Positions 26,801-38,783 of a stretch of 64,000 nt of DNA are shown here, piece by piece; the first letter of the stretch is position 1, and each line of letters starts with the position of its first letter. This DNA is from Tigriopus japonicus. Its lineage: Eukaryota; Arthropoda; Copepoda; Harpacticoida; Harpacticidae. The position numbers and the translations under genes are program-made. Location: positions 10,983,792 through 11,047,791 of the forward strand of contig CM021323.1 in NCBI GenBank assembly GCA_010645155.1, written 5' to 3'. Below the pieces are notes generated by a model. It was given only the letters and a program-made list of their open reading frames with translations, made no database searches and was not told where the DNA came from.

Positions 26801-29490
26801 CACTTTCATAGTAACGAGAACATGCTTTTGAACTAGTGAATCTTGTCTGTATAATGGAAGAACAAGTACGGCCAATGCCAAGGTTTTTCATCAGATCATA
26901 CAAATTGTTTTATTTTGGGGACCTCGGCGGAGCCTGCTCGAGGATTATTTTTTTGTTCAGAGGGGCCCAATCTGCAAGTCTTATTCAAAAACATGGCCAT
27001 TTGAATATGAAAAGCGACGACGTGGACTTTCGCCCAACTGAGGGACATTTGCTGGAAAAAGGGACGTTTTGAGTACTGGACAAGAACTTGTCGTAATTTA
27101 GGGATTACATACTTTGCTGAAAATTAAGTCACGAGTTGAGGAAAACAATTGTATAAATAGCGTTACGGGTTCACTCATTTCTCAATCTCGAAATACTAGA
27201 ATTTACAACGCCATAAAATAGTACACCTTTTATGAAGGCTTGGCCGCTTTGTTTTGTTCCGCAGGATGCTAATGCTCAGTAGAAGGTGATTAAAAGGCCC
27301 GACTTTTATCCTCAAAAGTTTGTTAATAAACTGGACAGATTTATGGCAATGCACTTATATGATGGATGTCACAAAGCAAGTTAAGATCCATTAAATTCGA
27401 GTTTCTGTGCACCGCACATTTTTAATCTTTCCCCAAAAAATTTTACTTCTGCGGTTTTCTGCGTCAAATGGCATTGCCAGGCAAAGAAAATAAGGTCAGT
27501 TTCTCGTCCAAGTCTATTGTAGCAAGGCGATTGAAAAGATTTACACTGGTGCTTTATTCAAATGAAGCTTCACCCTATGTAACTCTTACATTGCGGTACT
27601 AGTACAAGTCTATAGCCCATTTATTAGGGGAGAGCTGAGGACTTTCATGCAGACATGCTGGAGGCAGAAAGCCAGAACCGCCCCTCTTCCGCTAAATACA
27701 ATTTATTTCTGGTTTCACTCGCACTAAATTCGATTAAAATGTTCCCAGGACCTCGGATCAACCGATCTAGGGTTGGAACGAAGGCCCAAAACTTTGGGTT
27801 GCTGCCAGTTTTCAGAGTCAGCTTTTCGTGGAGGCTTGACGAAGTAGTAAGAGTCACTTAAGTATTCTGAATGAAGGGTGGATGCTTGAGGGACATCATA
27901 AATTATCTTAATCTCCTTTCAACCAAGAGGGGCCTCGAATTCGACTTGATGGTTGGAACTTTGTGTACCCAACTCGTTTCTGAGCCATTGACATTCAGAG
28001 GAAATTCATACTTGATTCGCGAGTTGACTTCAGAAAACCAACCAGTCGAATTGATGAGATATTTAACGAATACTTCCATCGGCAAGATAGATTATCTTCG
28101 TTTTGCGTGCCTTACAACTGTACAATAACAATAGCATGACTGATTAAAAAAGCAATTTTCCCCCTATTCTCACACTGTTATCCGCCTTACCCCTCATGTT
28201 AGTTTTCTTTCGGTTACAAGGTACGCACATAAGGAAGTGGAACGCGTTCGAGGCCACGTTTCTTAACGTACTTTGGTTTTAGTTGTTCTGACATGCGAGA
28301 CGGAATGAAAGTTCAAGCAATTAGCCCTCTTGCATGCTTACAAGAAGTAATGTTAACCCAAAGACCGCGGCACGTTTTTCACTTCTTTCCTGATTTCAGT
28401 TGCAGAAAGGCGAGTTGGAACTTGACGTTTAAAATTTCTGGCCCAATAGAGGGAAAGAGTTGGATTGCCAAAAAGTCCCAAGACAAAAGAAAGGTTCCAA
28501 AATAATCTCAGCAAGAGGGATGAGCCTTGCCAAAAGCATCCTTCAAAAAATAGAAGGAATCTGCAGTGAAACTCACTTTCATGTTCAATCAAAGTAAAAG
28601 CTCTGCGCTTAAAAGAAGCCGTCGGGGGTTCCTCGTTCTCCTTGAAATCACTTTCGCAAGAATGGCGAATGTCAGAAGACTCGTCTAAAGTTCATTCGAT
28701 TATTGTTGTTTTTGGGCTTCGAAAACTATCGTCAAAGGAGGTTTCTGAAAAGTTCCCTGACATGCGTTTTCAGCTTAATAGACTCATTATTTTTCCACTT
28801 CTCTTTGGAAAGACAGAGAGAGTGAGATAACTTTTCCGTAGCACAATTTGTACTCGATCGTGGCATTCAAATAAGACTAGTTAAGGCTCTATAGACATGT
28901 AAATGAGTGTAATTGCTAGCTGGCAGCTAATCTTAAGTGTGGATCTTTAAGACTAATTATCAGCAGAACGATGACGTCGTCCTTATTTGAAGTACTTCAG
29001 TACGGCACACCAAGAACGAGTGGGCCCAATTGGAGATTCTTATCGTTGTGCCTTAATCAGAGCTTTCACAAAAGCTGCTGTTCTGGACTGAGACACGATT
29101 GCAAACATGCGAGGCATTGTATTACTCATATTGAGACTAGCTGTCTTTGTACGAGTTTGGTTGTGTCATTTTCCGAAGATGCATTGTATTATAGAGAGAG
29201 CGAGAGAGAGCGAAAGAGCTTATGAAAGCTAGATTTCAAGGATGGCTGGTCGAGCGTGACCCATCGTGGTCGCTGTGAATGATGATTCTTTATAGAAGAG
29301 ATAACATCTCATAGCATGGTTTAATTATGGGTTCTCTCTGCTTATTTCCCTCCAGATGATGAAGGACGTCGAAAAGGAACAAGCCAACCGTATCTTCAGA
29401 GCCTGCGATCAAGCCGGAGATGGACGTGTCAGTTTGGAGGAGTTCAGGAACGTCATTCAACGGGGCAAGACCTTGATGAAAAATTCATGA
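20803..29490 (+). CDS. EF-hand calcium-binding protein (four EF-hand-like units)
   Basis: Exons 20803-20944, 24924-25120, 25612-25707 and 29356-29490 join in phase to 189 residues; introns are 3979, 491 and 3648 bp. EF1 at residues 25-36 (DIDGTGKLTKEQ) ends in Gln instead of Glu. EF2 at about 58-69 (LAGRDGLITLSE) has lost the first ligands. EF3 at 131-142 (DANRDGFLSRAE) is canonical, and EF4 at 163-174 (DQAGDGRVSLEE) is nearly so. Calcium is therefore most likely bound by the C-terminal pair. A Lys-rich linker (GPSAKKDSKAK) lies at about 103-113. There is no signal peptide or membrane segment, so it is probably cytosolic. It belongs broadly to the calmodulin/troponin C superfamily, but I cannot name an orthologue. 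The third intron uses the unusual donor GAG|GTTCGT. A poly(A) signal is at 29805. Confidence 0.9.
20945..24923 (+). other. Long intron 1 of the EF-hand gene
   Basis: It holds an (ATCT/GTCT)n microsatellite at about 23906-23933 and a GC-rich palindrome CGTCGCCGGCGACG at 23137-23150. No coding exon or RNA gene was recognised; short open frames here have no family resemblance. Confidence 0.6.
25708..29355 (+). other. Long intron 3 of the EF-hand gene
   Basis: 3.6 kb with no recognisable exon, RNA gene or repeat family. A short AG-rich run is present at about 29195-29215. Confidence 0.55.
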
Positions 29491-29804
29491 ACCATCCCTG
29501 CCATCCCTCCAAACTTTTCTTCTCTATTGTACTTGCGGACAACTTTAATGGGGGAGTGAGGGCCACAACAATCTACTTGTACTTTCTTCTCTCACCTTCT
29601 CGACCTTTTCCCGTTTGTGTCAAGTTTAGATCTTCCCTTCAGACTTGTTCCCTTCAAAAAGACACTGATTTGGTGTCTTTGGTCCTTCCTTCCCAGTTTA
29701 CCCAGACTGCACCTGTTCCGTATTCCAATCGACTCTTTGTTGACTGGACGGAGAAAGCCTCCTTTTGAGCTTCTTTCATGAGGTCCAAATTGGGCCTAGG
29801 CATG

Positions 29805-29810
29805 AATAAA
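29805..29810 (+). promoter_or_regulatory. Poly(A) signal AATAAA of the EF-hand gene
   Basis: It is the first canonical AATAAA after the stop at 29490, implying a 3' UTR of about 330 nt. Confidence 0.6.
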
Positions 29811-30344
29811 GGAGAAACGGGCAAAAAGGGAGAGGAGGCCTTTGCAAATATGAGCGAGGGTGTTTTGCTCTACCGAGTGCTCTGAAAGGCTTTTTGCTCG
29901 GTGAGACAACTCGTGTATGTTTGAATGTATGGATAAATCACTCATATTTTCATTCCCCATAGAGTTTATTCCCTCCCTCCCTCTTCCCCAGTATTGAATA
30001 TTCACCGAGGTTGCCTTCAGAGACAATAAGTATTCTTCACTGGTTCACTAGTATAGTCTTACAACACCGACAATGACAAAGCAAACCCGTAAAAGAAAAA
30101 CAACAACAACAATGAATCAACTGAACTACTTCTTAATTTATTGCTACAGAATTCACTTTCTCGGATCTACCTATATGACGTTTTCATTACACACAAAAAA
30201 ATCAAAGTCGTCCTATGTCTTACGATTGTACCACTTTTGTCTATTGTATGATCATCTAACATTACCGTGTTTAAACCTTTCAACATAAAACCAGCGGCAA
30301 ATCAGAAGTCACCTAACAAATAAAAGTATGAAAAATATTATAAA

Positions 30345-32928
30345 TCAGCTTAATAGTTGATCGAGATCGAAATGTCCAAATTGGATGGCCAAGTCTCTTG
30401 GGTTCTGGCCTTGACTCGTTCGGGCTTGCTTGTTCGCGCCATATTTCAAAAGCAGCTCCACCACTTCCTTGCGCCCAAACTTGGCGGCTAAGTGCAACGG
30501 CGTCTGCTCAAAGGCGTCTCTGCGATTAACTTGAGTTCGGTCTTTCTTTAAAAGAAACTCAACAATGTCGTCGTATCCTGAACATGCCGCAGCCAAGAGA
30601 GGGGTTTGTCCAAAATTGTCGACGGCACTGACGTCAGCTGATGCCTCCTCAACCAAGAACTCGACAACCTTTCCATTTCCATAAATGCTGGCCAAGGACA
30701 GCGGACACCATCCATTTCCTACCAACTGATTGGTATCCACCCCAAGAGAACGCATTTGGCCCACCACCTCAGGTGAGCTGTACTGGGCAGCCAAATGAAC
30801 GGGATAAAGACCCTCTTTATTCCTGATTCTGGGATTGGCGCCAAGGGATAGAAGGTAAGCTGCCATTTCGTTGTGACCGGCCATGATGGCATGATGAAGG
30901 GGCGTGTTACCCTCGTGGTCTTGATGACATAACATGGCACCCGAAGAGATTAAAGCATTGGCCACAAAGGCATTTCCGCTTTTGGCGGCATAACTCAAGG
31001 GACTCATTCCGCGATGATCTGTGATATTGACCGATGCATTAAAGTTGACAAGCAAACTGACCAGACTGGTGTAGCCTTTTTCACTGGCCACATGAAGTGG
31101 CGTCACTCCCAGATTGTCGGCCATGTTCAAATCGGCTCGATTTTCCACCAAAATTCGGGCAGCAGGAAAAACTCCCATTTCAGCCGTCCTCCACAACAAT
31201 GAGCGGCCGTTTCGATCTTGTTGGTCAACTTTTCGCCCATTGTTGATGGCCTTGGACGCTGTCAAAACCATGTTTCTTTCCATTGCACTTTGACCTTTAG
31301 GATCCAAGGCCACTTTTGAATTGCTGGGTTTGGCTGGTTTAGGGGGCTTGACGGGCGTTGTAGGAGTACTTTTGGAATGAACTAGATGAAAAAACAGGAG
31401 CTAGAATTTTTTCACATGTTTAAATGCGGGCTGTTCACACAAATTGCACTCACCAAGATTATCTTTCAATATGCTTTGAATGAAGTTGAAAATCTCCGGG
31501 TCTTCCAATCGAACATATATCGAAGGATATCTGGGATCCCCGCAAGATCCGATCCCACCAGACACGATCCCCTGTTGGACAAATTTCAGCTTGGACTGAG
31601 AAAATTGGAACAAGGGACTTCCTGAGTCGCCCTTGCACGAGCCATAGTTTCCAGTGATGGCACCCCCTAAAGCAAAACAGCTACCACAACTACTCGACGA
31701 CAACTTGAAGCACGGGCTATTCTGATAATGCTATATCTCACCAGCACAAACTATATTGCTCTGGAAGCCATTGGGAATGAGGTTGTTGATGGCGTTGAAA
31801 GTGTTGGTGTCGGACTCGTCAGCCTGTTCGTATAAAGTCTGGCAAAGCCTGCAATGTATAAATTATCCCTGTCTATTACCTCACATTATACTTTCAAGTC
31901 CCCGTAAGGAAGACATTCTGACACTTGCCTTTGGGCGTAAATGGTGAGGAACACTTGGCGCAGCATATTTTGAGATCCCGCGGCGCTCCGACCCGACAAT
32001 CCCCAGCCTAAAAACTTGACTCATTAAAAAGGGTTGGCTCAGTTTTTACTCAAAGCCAGAAGGCTCGTTCCAGATTACGATAAAGTTGTCTCTAAATCCA
32101 GCCATTCGGCATCACGTCTCCCTAACTTTCTTTCGAATAAGTAGAAGTTTCCTTTTTTCCGTCTTGCGGTGGCAACCTCCATACGAGTAGTACAGTAGTA
32201 GTAGTTGTTGTAGTAGTCTATAATTTACCAGCCAAATGCATTTGCTGCATAGTGTGTTGGTCCACATTGAGTTTGGCCTCGTTGGGAATACAAATTGGTC
32301 GAACAAAAGAATTGAATTGGACGCCAGGCTTAATCTCCCAAATGGCCACGTCGTAATAGGCCTCATTCTTATCTCTTTGGTACTTCGGATGAACATGGGT
32401 CCGATAAATGCTTCGGGTAAAAACTGCTTGGTCGTCGGTGGAGTCCCTCAAATTCGTGTCACCAAAACGTAGGACCATACTAGAAAGAGTTGCACATTGC
32501 GGAACCTTCTTTTGTCTCAAGATATTCCAAAATATCGCAGATCATACGTTCCCGTTCCAATCGTACAATGGGCTGCGGTCAAGATGTGTTTGTTTGAGAT
32601 GATTGATCCAGCACATTGATGGATCCATAATCCGTCATCGTCTAAGAATCCCGCCGAAACCAACCATGGATAAGTTCTCGGTCTGACAGATTCGGTGTCA
32701 CTTGCGCCAGCCACACGAGACACCACATCCGAGAAGCTTCTAATGCCAATAATATTCAAGTCCTCCACTGGTTTGCTTACTCCACAACTCGAGTCATCTG
32801 GCAAGAGAGAGACGGTCTAATTGACGTGATCCCATATCAATAAGTTTGCCAAGCTCACCATTCTGTCCCAAGGTCAAAGTTGCACAAGGAAAAACCAAAA
32901 TTAATATCAAGTTGTGAAGCGTCCTCAT
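30345..32928 (-). CDS. Secreted serine protease fused to C-terminal ankyrin repeats
   Basis: Seven exons (minus strand): 32859-32928, 32548-32797, 32229-32479, 31929-32007, 31742-31848, 31454-31666, 30345-31381. All phases agree, giving 668 residues. Residues 1-22 look like a signal peptide. A probable activation site is SR|VAGA at 51/52. The S1 protease domain has His100 (LTAAHC), Asp150 (YYDVAIWEI), an AGWG block and Ser267 (KGDSGSP). The residue six before the catalytic Ser is Gly, not Asp, so trypsin-like specificity is unlikely. A Thr/Pro/Lys linker (residues 324-346, STPTTPVKPPKPAKP) leads to eight or nine ankyrin repeats at about 370-668, with repeated TPLH.A...G blocks. The fusion depends on the junction from exon 6 (ends 31454, phase 1) to exon 7 (starts 31381), which has a strong pyrimidine-rich acceptor. 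Without that splice the protease frame would stop about 16 codons later. Two overlapping genes, with the ankyrin part starting at an internal Met, is the alternative. One intron (31849-31928) has a GC donor. Confidence 0.83.
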
Positions 32929-33048
32929 GGTGGAGGGCGAATGGTTGGAGAACTTACTTGCAATAATAATTATTGGTTTGTTTCAAAACTTGTGCAACAT
33001 GCAAATTCATAGAGGTATAATGTCATAGAGGGAGTATGATTCATAAGC

Positions 33049-33240
33049 ATTTTTTTTTTCATTTTTTTGCAGATTCTTTACTACCGCTACAAGGAATGCG
33101 ATTCCCTGTAAATTGAAGGATTTCTCCCGACAGCTTCAATTTGATCCCCAACAGGATTCGAACCTACGCCGTCTGGGGAAGCACTTACACTCGGCTCTTT
33201 TTAGGAACGCATTAGTACGCGCGGCCACTCTGGCTTCCTT
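33049..33240 (-). mobile_element. tRNA-derived SINE (minus strand)
   Basis: On the minus strand a perfect pol III B box GGTTCGAATCC lies at 33154-33164. It is preceded by an A-box-like AGTGGCCGCGCG near 33221-33232, and an A-rich tail lies at about 33049-33070. The T-arm can still pair, but no acceptor stem forms, so it is not a working tRNA gene. A body fragment recurs at 11395-11465. Confidence 0.65.
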
Positions 33241-36200
33241 AAATGCATTGCTTTTCTTGATTAGCTTTTTATTAAAGCAACCGGTTCCGCCAAAAGAATA
33301 AACTGCGAATAACATAAAGCTAGCGTTTTATTATTGGTGTCGATTCTAGTGATAAAGTTTCAATGCTATTAAAATGAATAGAAATGTGAATACCCACTGT
33401 AAACCTGTTCTAAAAAGTAGCGCCAGTTCAACCTCCTCAAGGCATGCTTGCTCTTCAAGAACGTACGTAAGAGAATCCTTGGACACGACACGAGTCTCAT
33501 GTTCGCAAAGAGCGTAAATCAAGATGTTTAAATTGCAAGTTTACAACAAAGATAGAAACATTGATTAAATGCTTTTTCAGCGGGTATAATTGCAATGCTA
33601 ACTTCAGATGGGAGATCGCACCAAGATCTTATTCTAGCAAGATTTGAGCCCAAAGACATGTAACGCGTTCTTTGTTTAAATAATCAAACAAGCACGCTTC
33701 AAATTTGCGTAATTTCTTGACAGCACAACAACGTCAAAAGCTTGCAACATCTCAAAATACACACGTAGCATTAGGCAAAATCTCTAATCTAATCATGTAA
33801 TAGTATAAGTAGTTTATTTTTGAATAGCAAATATGTGAACACCTTTAGGCACAGAAAAGTGGATCAGGTAAGGGACTCTTTGTTTCATATTCGAAAAGGA
33901 AATGGGTTTTGATTTGCTCTCCTCATAAAAAGAGATATGTTGGTGATGGTCATGACAAAATGATATGTACTATGTAAATATTTCCAAAAGAATAGCATCA
34001 CATATTGTCTGAGTCCAGAACTTGATTAAGAGCTTGTGCTCTTGAACTACGTGAGAACACAGAGTGCCTCAAAACATATGGAATAGCCGATGAGAGCTTC
34101 TACATTGCTTCTTCAAGCATTTCTACTTGCAAATGACTCAACCTCAACCAACATGAAAACTGAATGCAGGGATGTTTATTTAAGTTGAAAATTAAGGAGT
34201 TGTTTCATCGAGATTAGGTTGGTCGCTTTCATGAATAAAGGGTGTTTCAGCTCCTTTGCAAAAGTTTACATTCAACGCCAAGCACAAGTGTAGCTTGTCA
34301 TTTGTGAGTTTAGAATAATGGAAGACTCTCACCAAACAGCTCAATGTTGGACTCTTATAGCAACACCCTGAATTCTTGTGCAATGAAGTCAATAAATTTT
34401 GAGGGAAAAGGTTATAAAACAATTTTTACGATCCAATAAGTACGCTTGACGTGACTCTATTCCATAGAAATAAATTATATTAACATACAAACCTGTTGTG
34501 TTCTCGTTTTAGGAGTGGAAAGATTGCAATTTTTCCTTGAGGAAAATGTGATTATCTTGTCGACAAGCCTTCTGGCTAAATTAGAGATCTCTCAAAGAGA
34601 AAAAGATGAAGAAATTTGATATTCAAAGACTGAAGCTTCAAAGACCATTTGTTGTACTTTGTTTTCTGAACCAATCAAATACATCTCGAGAATTTTTTAG
34701 GGTGGGTATTATATGCGCAATGGATTCTTTCCACAACTTTAAGAAAAGATCCCAACATGTTTTCCTTTCTCTTTATGTACAAAACAAAGTTGTGTTCACC
34801 CAAAAATGTTTACTTTGAGAAACTAAACGAACTAAAGAATTGTTTCACGACATTTGCGTCAAAAAAATATGCATTTTGAATGCTTGAGAGGATCAACACT
34901 TCAAGAAAAATACACATGAAATAACGAGAAAAGCAATACACAAGGGATGCAGCGTTTTTACAACTAGACTATTTTCATGGGATTCGCAAGCAAACGCTAT
35001 TTTAAAAAAATGAAAGAAGATCCTCAGTAAACGACTGAAATCAAGTTATGTTATTATTTTGAGCGCAAAGGGTCATATAATAATTCATTTCATAAGTTCA
35101 TTTAAAGGCATCCTGTTATTGTGCCATTTCCAGATCATCATTTCGTAAAATTGAAAACAAAAAAAAAACTAATGAAAGAGGGCACCTAACACTGAAAAAC
35201 TAATATAAAGAGCCTCATCCATGATGTTCTTTTAATGGAACTACTGATGGGAAACAAACAAATAACAAACAAAGACAAACAAATGACACCATACCAAACA
35301 AATACGAATCACAAATAAAAAACAAACAAATGGGAAAAAGAAGTCAACAGATGTTAAATGTTGCATGTTTTGCTCTCCTAGCTGATCAGGGCTGCCAAAA
35401 GTGACGCCCCTTAGGCAAGGAAAAGTGGTCAAAAGTAAGTTAAGGTCTTGAAAACCATATACCAAGAACTCCAGTTGTATGAAATATCTCTTTCAAACCA
35501 ATCAATTCTTTCACGAGGAGACAGAATTGTGGCGAAACTGATCCTTAGTTACTTCTGTTTACAAATCACAACAAATCATGACGGCAGCACTGTTTTTATT
35601 TGGGAATGGTACAAATTTACCCCAAACAAACAAATATTCTTAAAACCCAACAAATATACAAACAAACAAAGAAATGGCCAATTTGTTCGCATCAGTAAAT
35701 GGAACCATCTGCAACTTGAAAAGGAGTTTGGGCCAGGCAGCAATTTTCAGTTGTGCTTGAAAGCTTGCCAGCAGTTTCAAGCAGATTTACCCCATCTCGG
35801 GTTTGTCAATGGGACTATAGGGGTAAATAAGTATAATTTCAATAGCTTTTGATTAGGTAAATATCATAACAAATCGGGCAAAAAAACTTTTTAAACAAGA
35901 TTACAGGTTTTGGTTGCTAATCTATTGCAGATCAAGTGGCTCGCTCGTGCTTCGTGACTTGAAGCAGATTGGTGCTTGGTTTGGTTTGAGGTAACTAAAA
36001 TGGGAACAAGCGGCTTGAAAAATTGACGTGCTTGATAGCTCAGGAAATCCGATAAGAAGTAACCACTTTTCGATTCGATCGTCATGGTCTAAAACTTCAA
36101 TATCTCACGTATGATTGGCAACTAAATATGACTGTCAGTCATTACTAGGGCCCGGAATTTTTTTTTTTAAAAGATATATAAAATATTTTAAAAATATTTC

Positions 36201-37442
36201 GTCACTTTTCCTCCATCTTTTAAATTTTTTGGCTGTTTCAAGGAAAAACTAAATATTTTCTCAAATATTCTAGTAAAAACAAATATTTCGGACAAAATTG
36301 AGGAAAGCAAATGAATGACCAATGCTCAATAGAGCCTTCCCTCTATACAAAAATAATAATAAAAAAATTTATAAAAAAAAATTTAAATGAACCCAAAATA
36401 CAAAAATTTCTACAAAATGGTATTTGCACTAAGATTGGACATTCACAATCAAACATACTGTCATATACGGAAAAACTACGCCATCTATTGAGGCAAATTG
36501 AAAATTGTATTCTTTAAATCAATTACATGTCAAGTTTGCCCCCAAAAACGGCCAAATGCACCAATTTCATCAGGAACAAATTTGGAAAATCGGTGAACAC
36601 AGACAAAATACCAAATAATGGCCTTGTCAAAAAAATATTCCTTAAATATCCGGGTTTTTTGCAAATATTTTGGGCTTTTGAAGAAAAAATCTTCTGGATA
36701 ATTTACCACTTTTTTGCAAATATTTTTCCGGGTCCTAGTCGTTACATTATTCGACCATTGAACAAATCGCTCAGACGAAAACTCTATTATCAATTGTATT
36801 ATGTAAATGAATATGTTATGATTTACAAGATCCAAATAATGGCTTTATTAAAATCTTCTGAAGGTTATGAAATAAGTCCTTAAAATATGATAAGATCACC
36901 ACCAACAACGAGAAAAATATTTGGCGAACGAGTCGATTTTTGTACAAAACGTCAATTCCTGATCGTTATCATGTTCGTACTTTTCATCATGAGAAACCAG
37001 AATAATTTTTTGTGTGTGTTTGATGTTGATAGATATTTTTTTAACCGCTATGCTTTTTAGCTTTTAATTCAAGTAAACTTGCTCTTCCCCAACGAGCAAG
37101 TCTATGAACCATAAACGAAGCATACGTCTTCAAGCAAAGCAAGCCAGCCTGAAACCCTGAGAGGAGTCGCTCATTTTATGGCCAATTCCTAATCAACATT
37201 TACAAATTATTTAGCTATTCAGACTTTTTATCCTAAAATGTACCTATGTGCAAACATTTCAATGTACTATGTTGTGTTACTAGAAGTACGACCATCTCCA
37301 ATTTCAGACACTAACTCAAATATCGGCACATTAAATGAACAAGTCTTGATTTTTGATTTGTTGCCCAAAGTTTGAGTTTGAACAGTCAAAAACGTGAAGA
37401 AGACTCCAATTGCCACAATGAACCGGGAAAAGCATCATAGAC

Positions 37443-37731
37443 GACCTTGCGTCGCCAGACCCATTTTACGTTGATTTCCAGCATGGTTGCCAGGACGAGA
37501 TATACGATGCTAGTTTTTGGCAAAATCTTAAGTCCTTTTCCTTGTAGGTTATCTTCTTTTGAGTGGCATTGTTAAGCTTAAATGGCACCTATTTGTTGAG
37601 GAATGATCCTTTTGGAAAGATTGATAGCCTCGAAGAAACATATTTGGCATGTGGCCAAAAGTGGCATCAAATATTATGTCCTGGCAACCACGTTGGAAAT
37701 CAACGCAAGATGGGTCTGGCAACGCAAGGTC
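37443..37731. repeat. Inverted repeat with 54-bp arms
   Basis: Arms 37443-37496 and 37678-37731 are complementary at 49 of 54 positions, separated by 181 bp. All five differences are transitions. The arm begins GACCTTGCGT and ends GTTGCCAGGAC. No coding content was seen. Confidence 0.85.
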
Positions 37732-37829
37732 TCCGCCGATATTTTTCTCGGTTCATCGTCATTTCTATTGAAATGGTTTTACCATGTTTTACGTTGTTCT
37801 TCATTCAATTTTGTGAATTACGATCATTT

Positions 37830-37862
37830 CCACGAATGCCATGAAATTCCTGGCATTCGTGG
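37830..37862. repeat. Short perfect hairpin
   Basis: CCACGAATGCCA (37830-37841) and its exact complement TGGCATTCGTGG (37851-37862) flank a 9-nt loop. It lies between two larger inverted-repeat elements. Confidence 0.7.
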
Positions 37863-37902
37863 TCTTTTAAGATTGTGTTAAGCGAAACTAAAAAAAGACA
37901 TC

Positions 37903-38162
37903 AATGGATGAGTGAAATCGAACGAATTCAGCTGGGGATTCTGGGGCCAAAATGAGTAGGGATGGGTCAGAACTAGGTTCGGACATTTCAGTTATCGTTA
38001 GCTTTGTGAGGAAAAAATTCTTATTTCAATTGATTGTCAAAATGAAGAAAACGAGTTGGGTTCACGAATTTTGTTTAAATTTTATGGACTCCGACGCATC
38101 CCTAGTCATTTTAGCCCCAGAATCCCCAGCTGAATGCGCTTGATTACACTCACTCATCCATT
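37903..38162. mobile_element. MITE with long (~70 bp) terminal inverted repeats
   Basis: The left end AATGGATGAGTG and the right end CACTCATCCATT are complementary. The match continues through ATTCAGCTGGGGATTCTGGG and AAAATGA.TAGGGATG to give about 70 bp arms in a 260 bp element. No coding capacity. No clear target duplication could be fixed. Confidence 0.75.
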
Positions 38163-38783
38163 TGTAAAAATAATAATTCCTTTGTGAGGTTTTCATGTTT
38201 CCGGTGCAAAATATTGTTGACTGACAGAGAAACCAATAGATGGTGGATAAAATTTGTGTTGTACACTTATTTCATTTTATTGACCTAATCAAATACCCAT
38301 ATATTTATGTTAATCTTAATGAAGGGCGAATAGAGAAACGTAATTAATTGCAGAGATTTTGCTTGTTCTCTAGCCTTAGAATCACTCGCCCTTGATCCTA
38401 AGATAAGATGATCAAATCTATACAGGGTACCCCTCCTCAAAGTTGCGAATGCACTAGTTCAAATAATGTATAGAAAATAAGTTATTTTCTTACCTTTTTT
38501 ATTACATTTATTTTCTGATTGTTTGCTCAAAAGGTACAGTGAAAAAGATGAAAAATCATGATAATTTTTACTTAACTTCCATACATGATTTGCTGGCTCA
38601 AGTATAGATTATCATAGATGATTAAAAGCAACATTCCAAACGAAGTTTTACTTCAAATGAAAATGTGGATGGTTAATTAGTTCTTTAAAGATTTCAGATA
38701 CCAAAAAAGAGGGAATGGGGGGTTGATTTCAGTCCACTGTGCCATTCAAGAAAAAGATGACATCAATTTGTCATCTTTAGGGA

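Noticed and set aside
33130..33235. Functional tRNA-Ser or tRNA-Leu gene on the minus strand
   Set aside because: The B box and T-arm are good but no 7-bp acceptor stem forms, and an A-rich tail follows a non-tRNA body, so a SINE explains it better.
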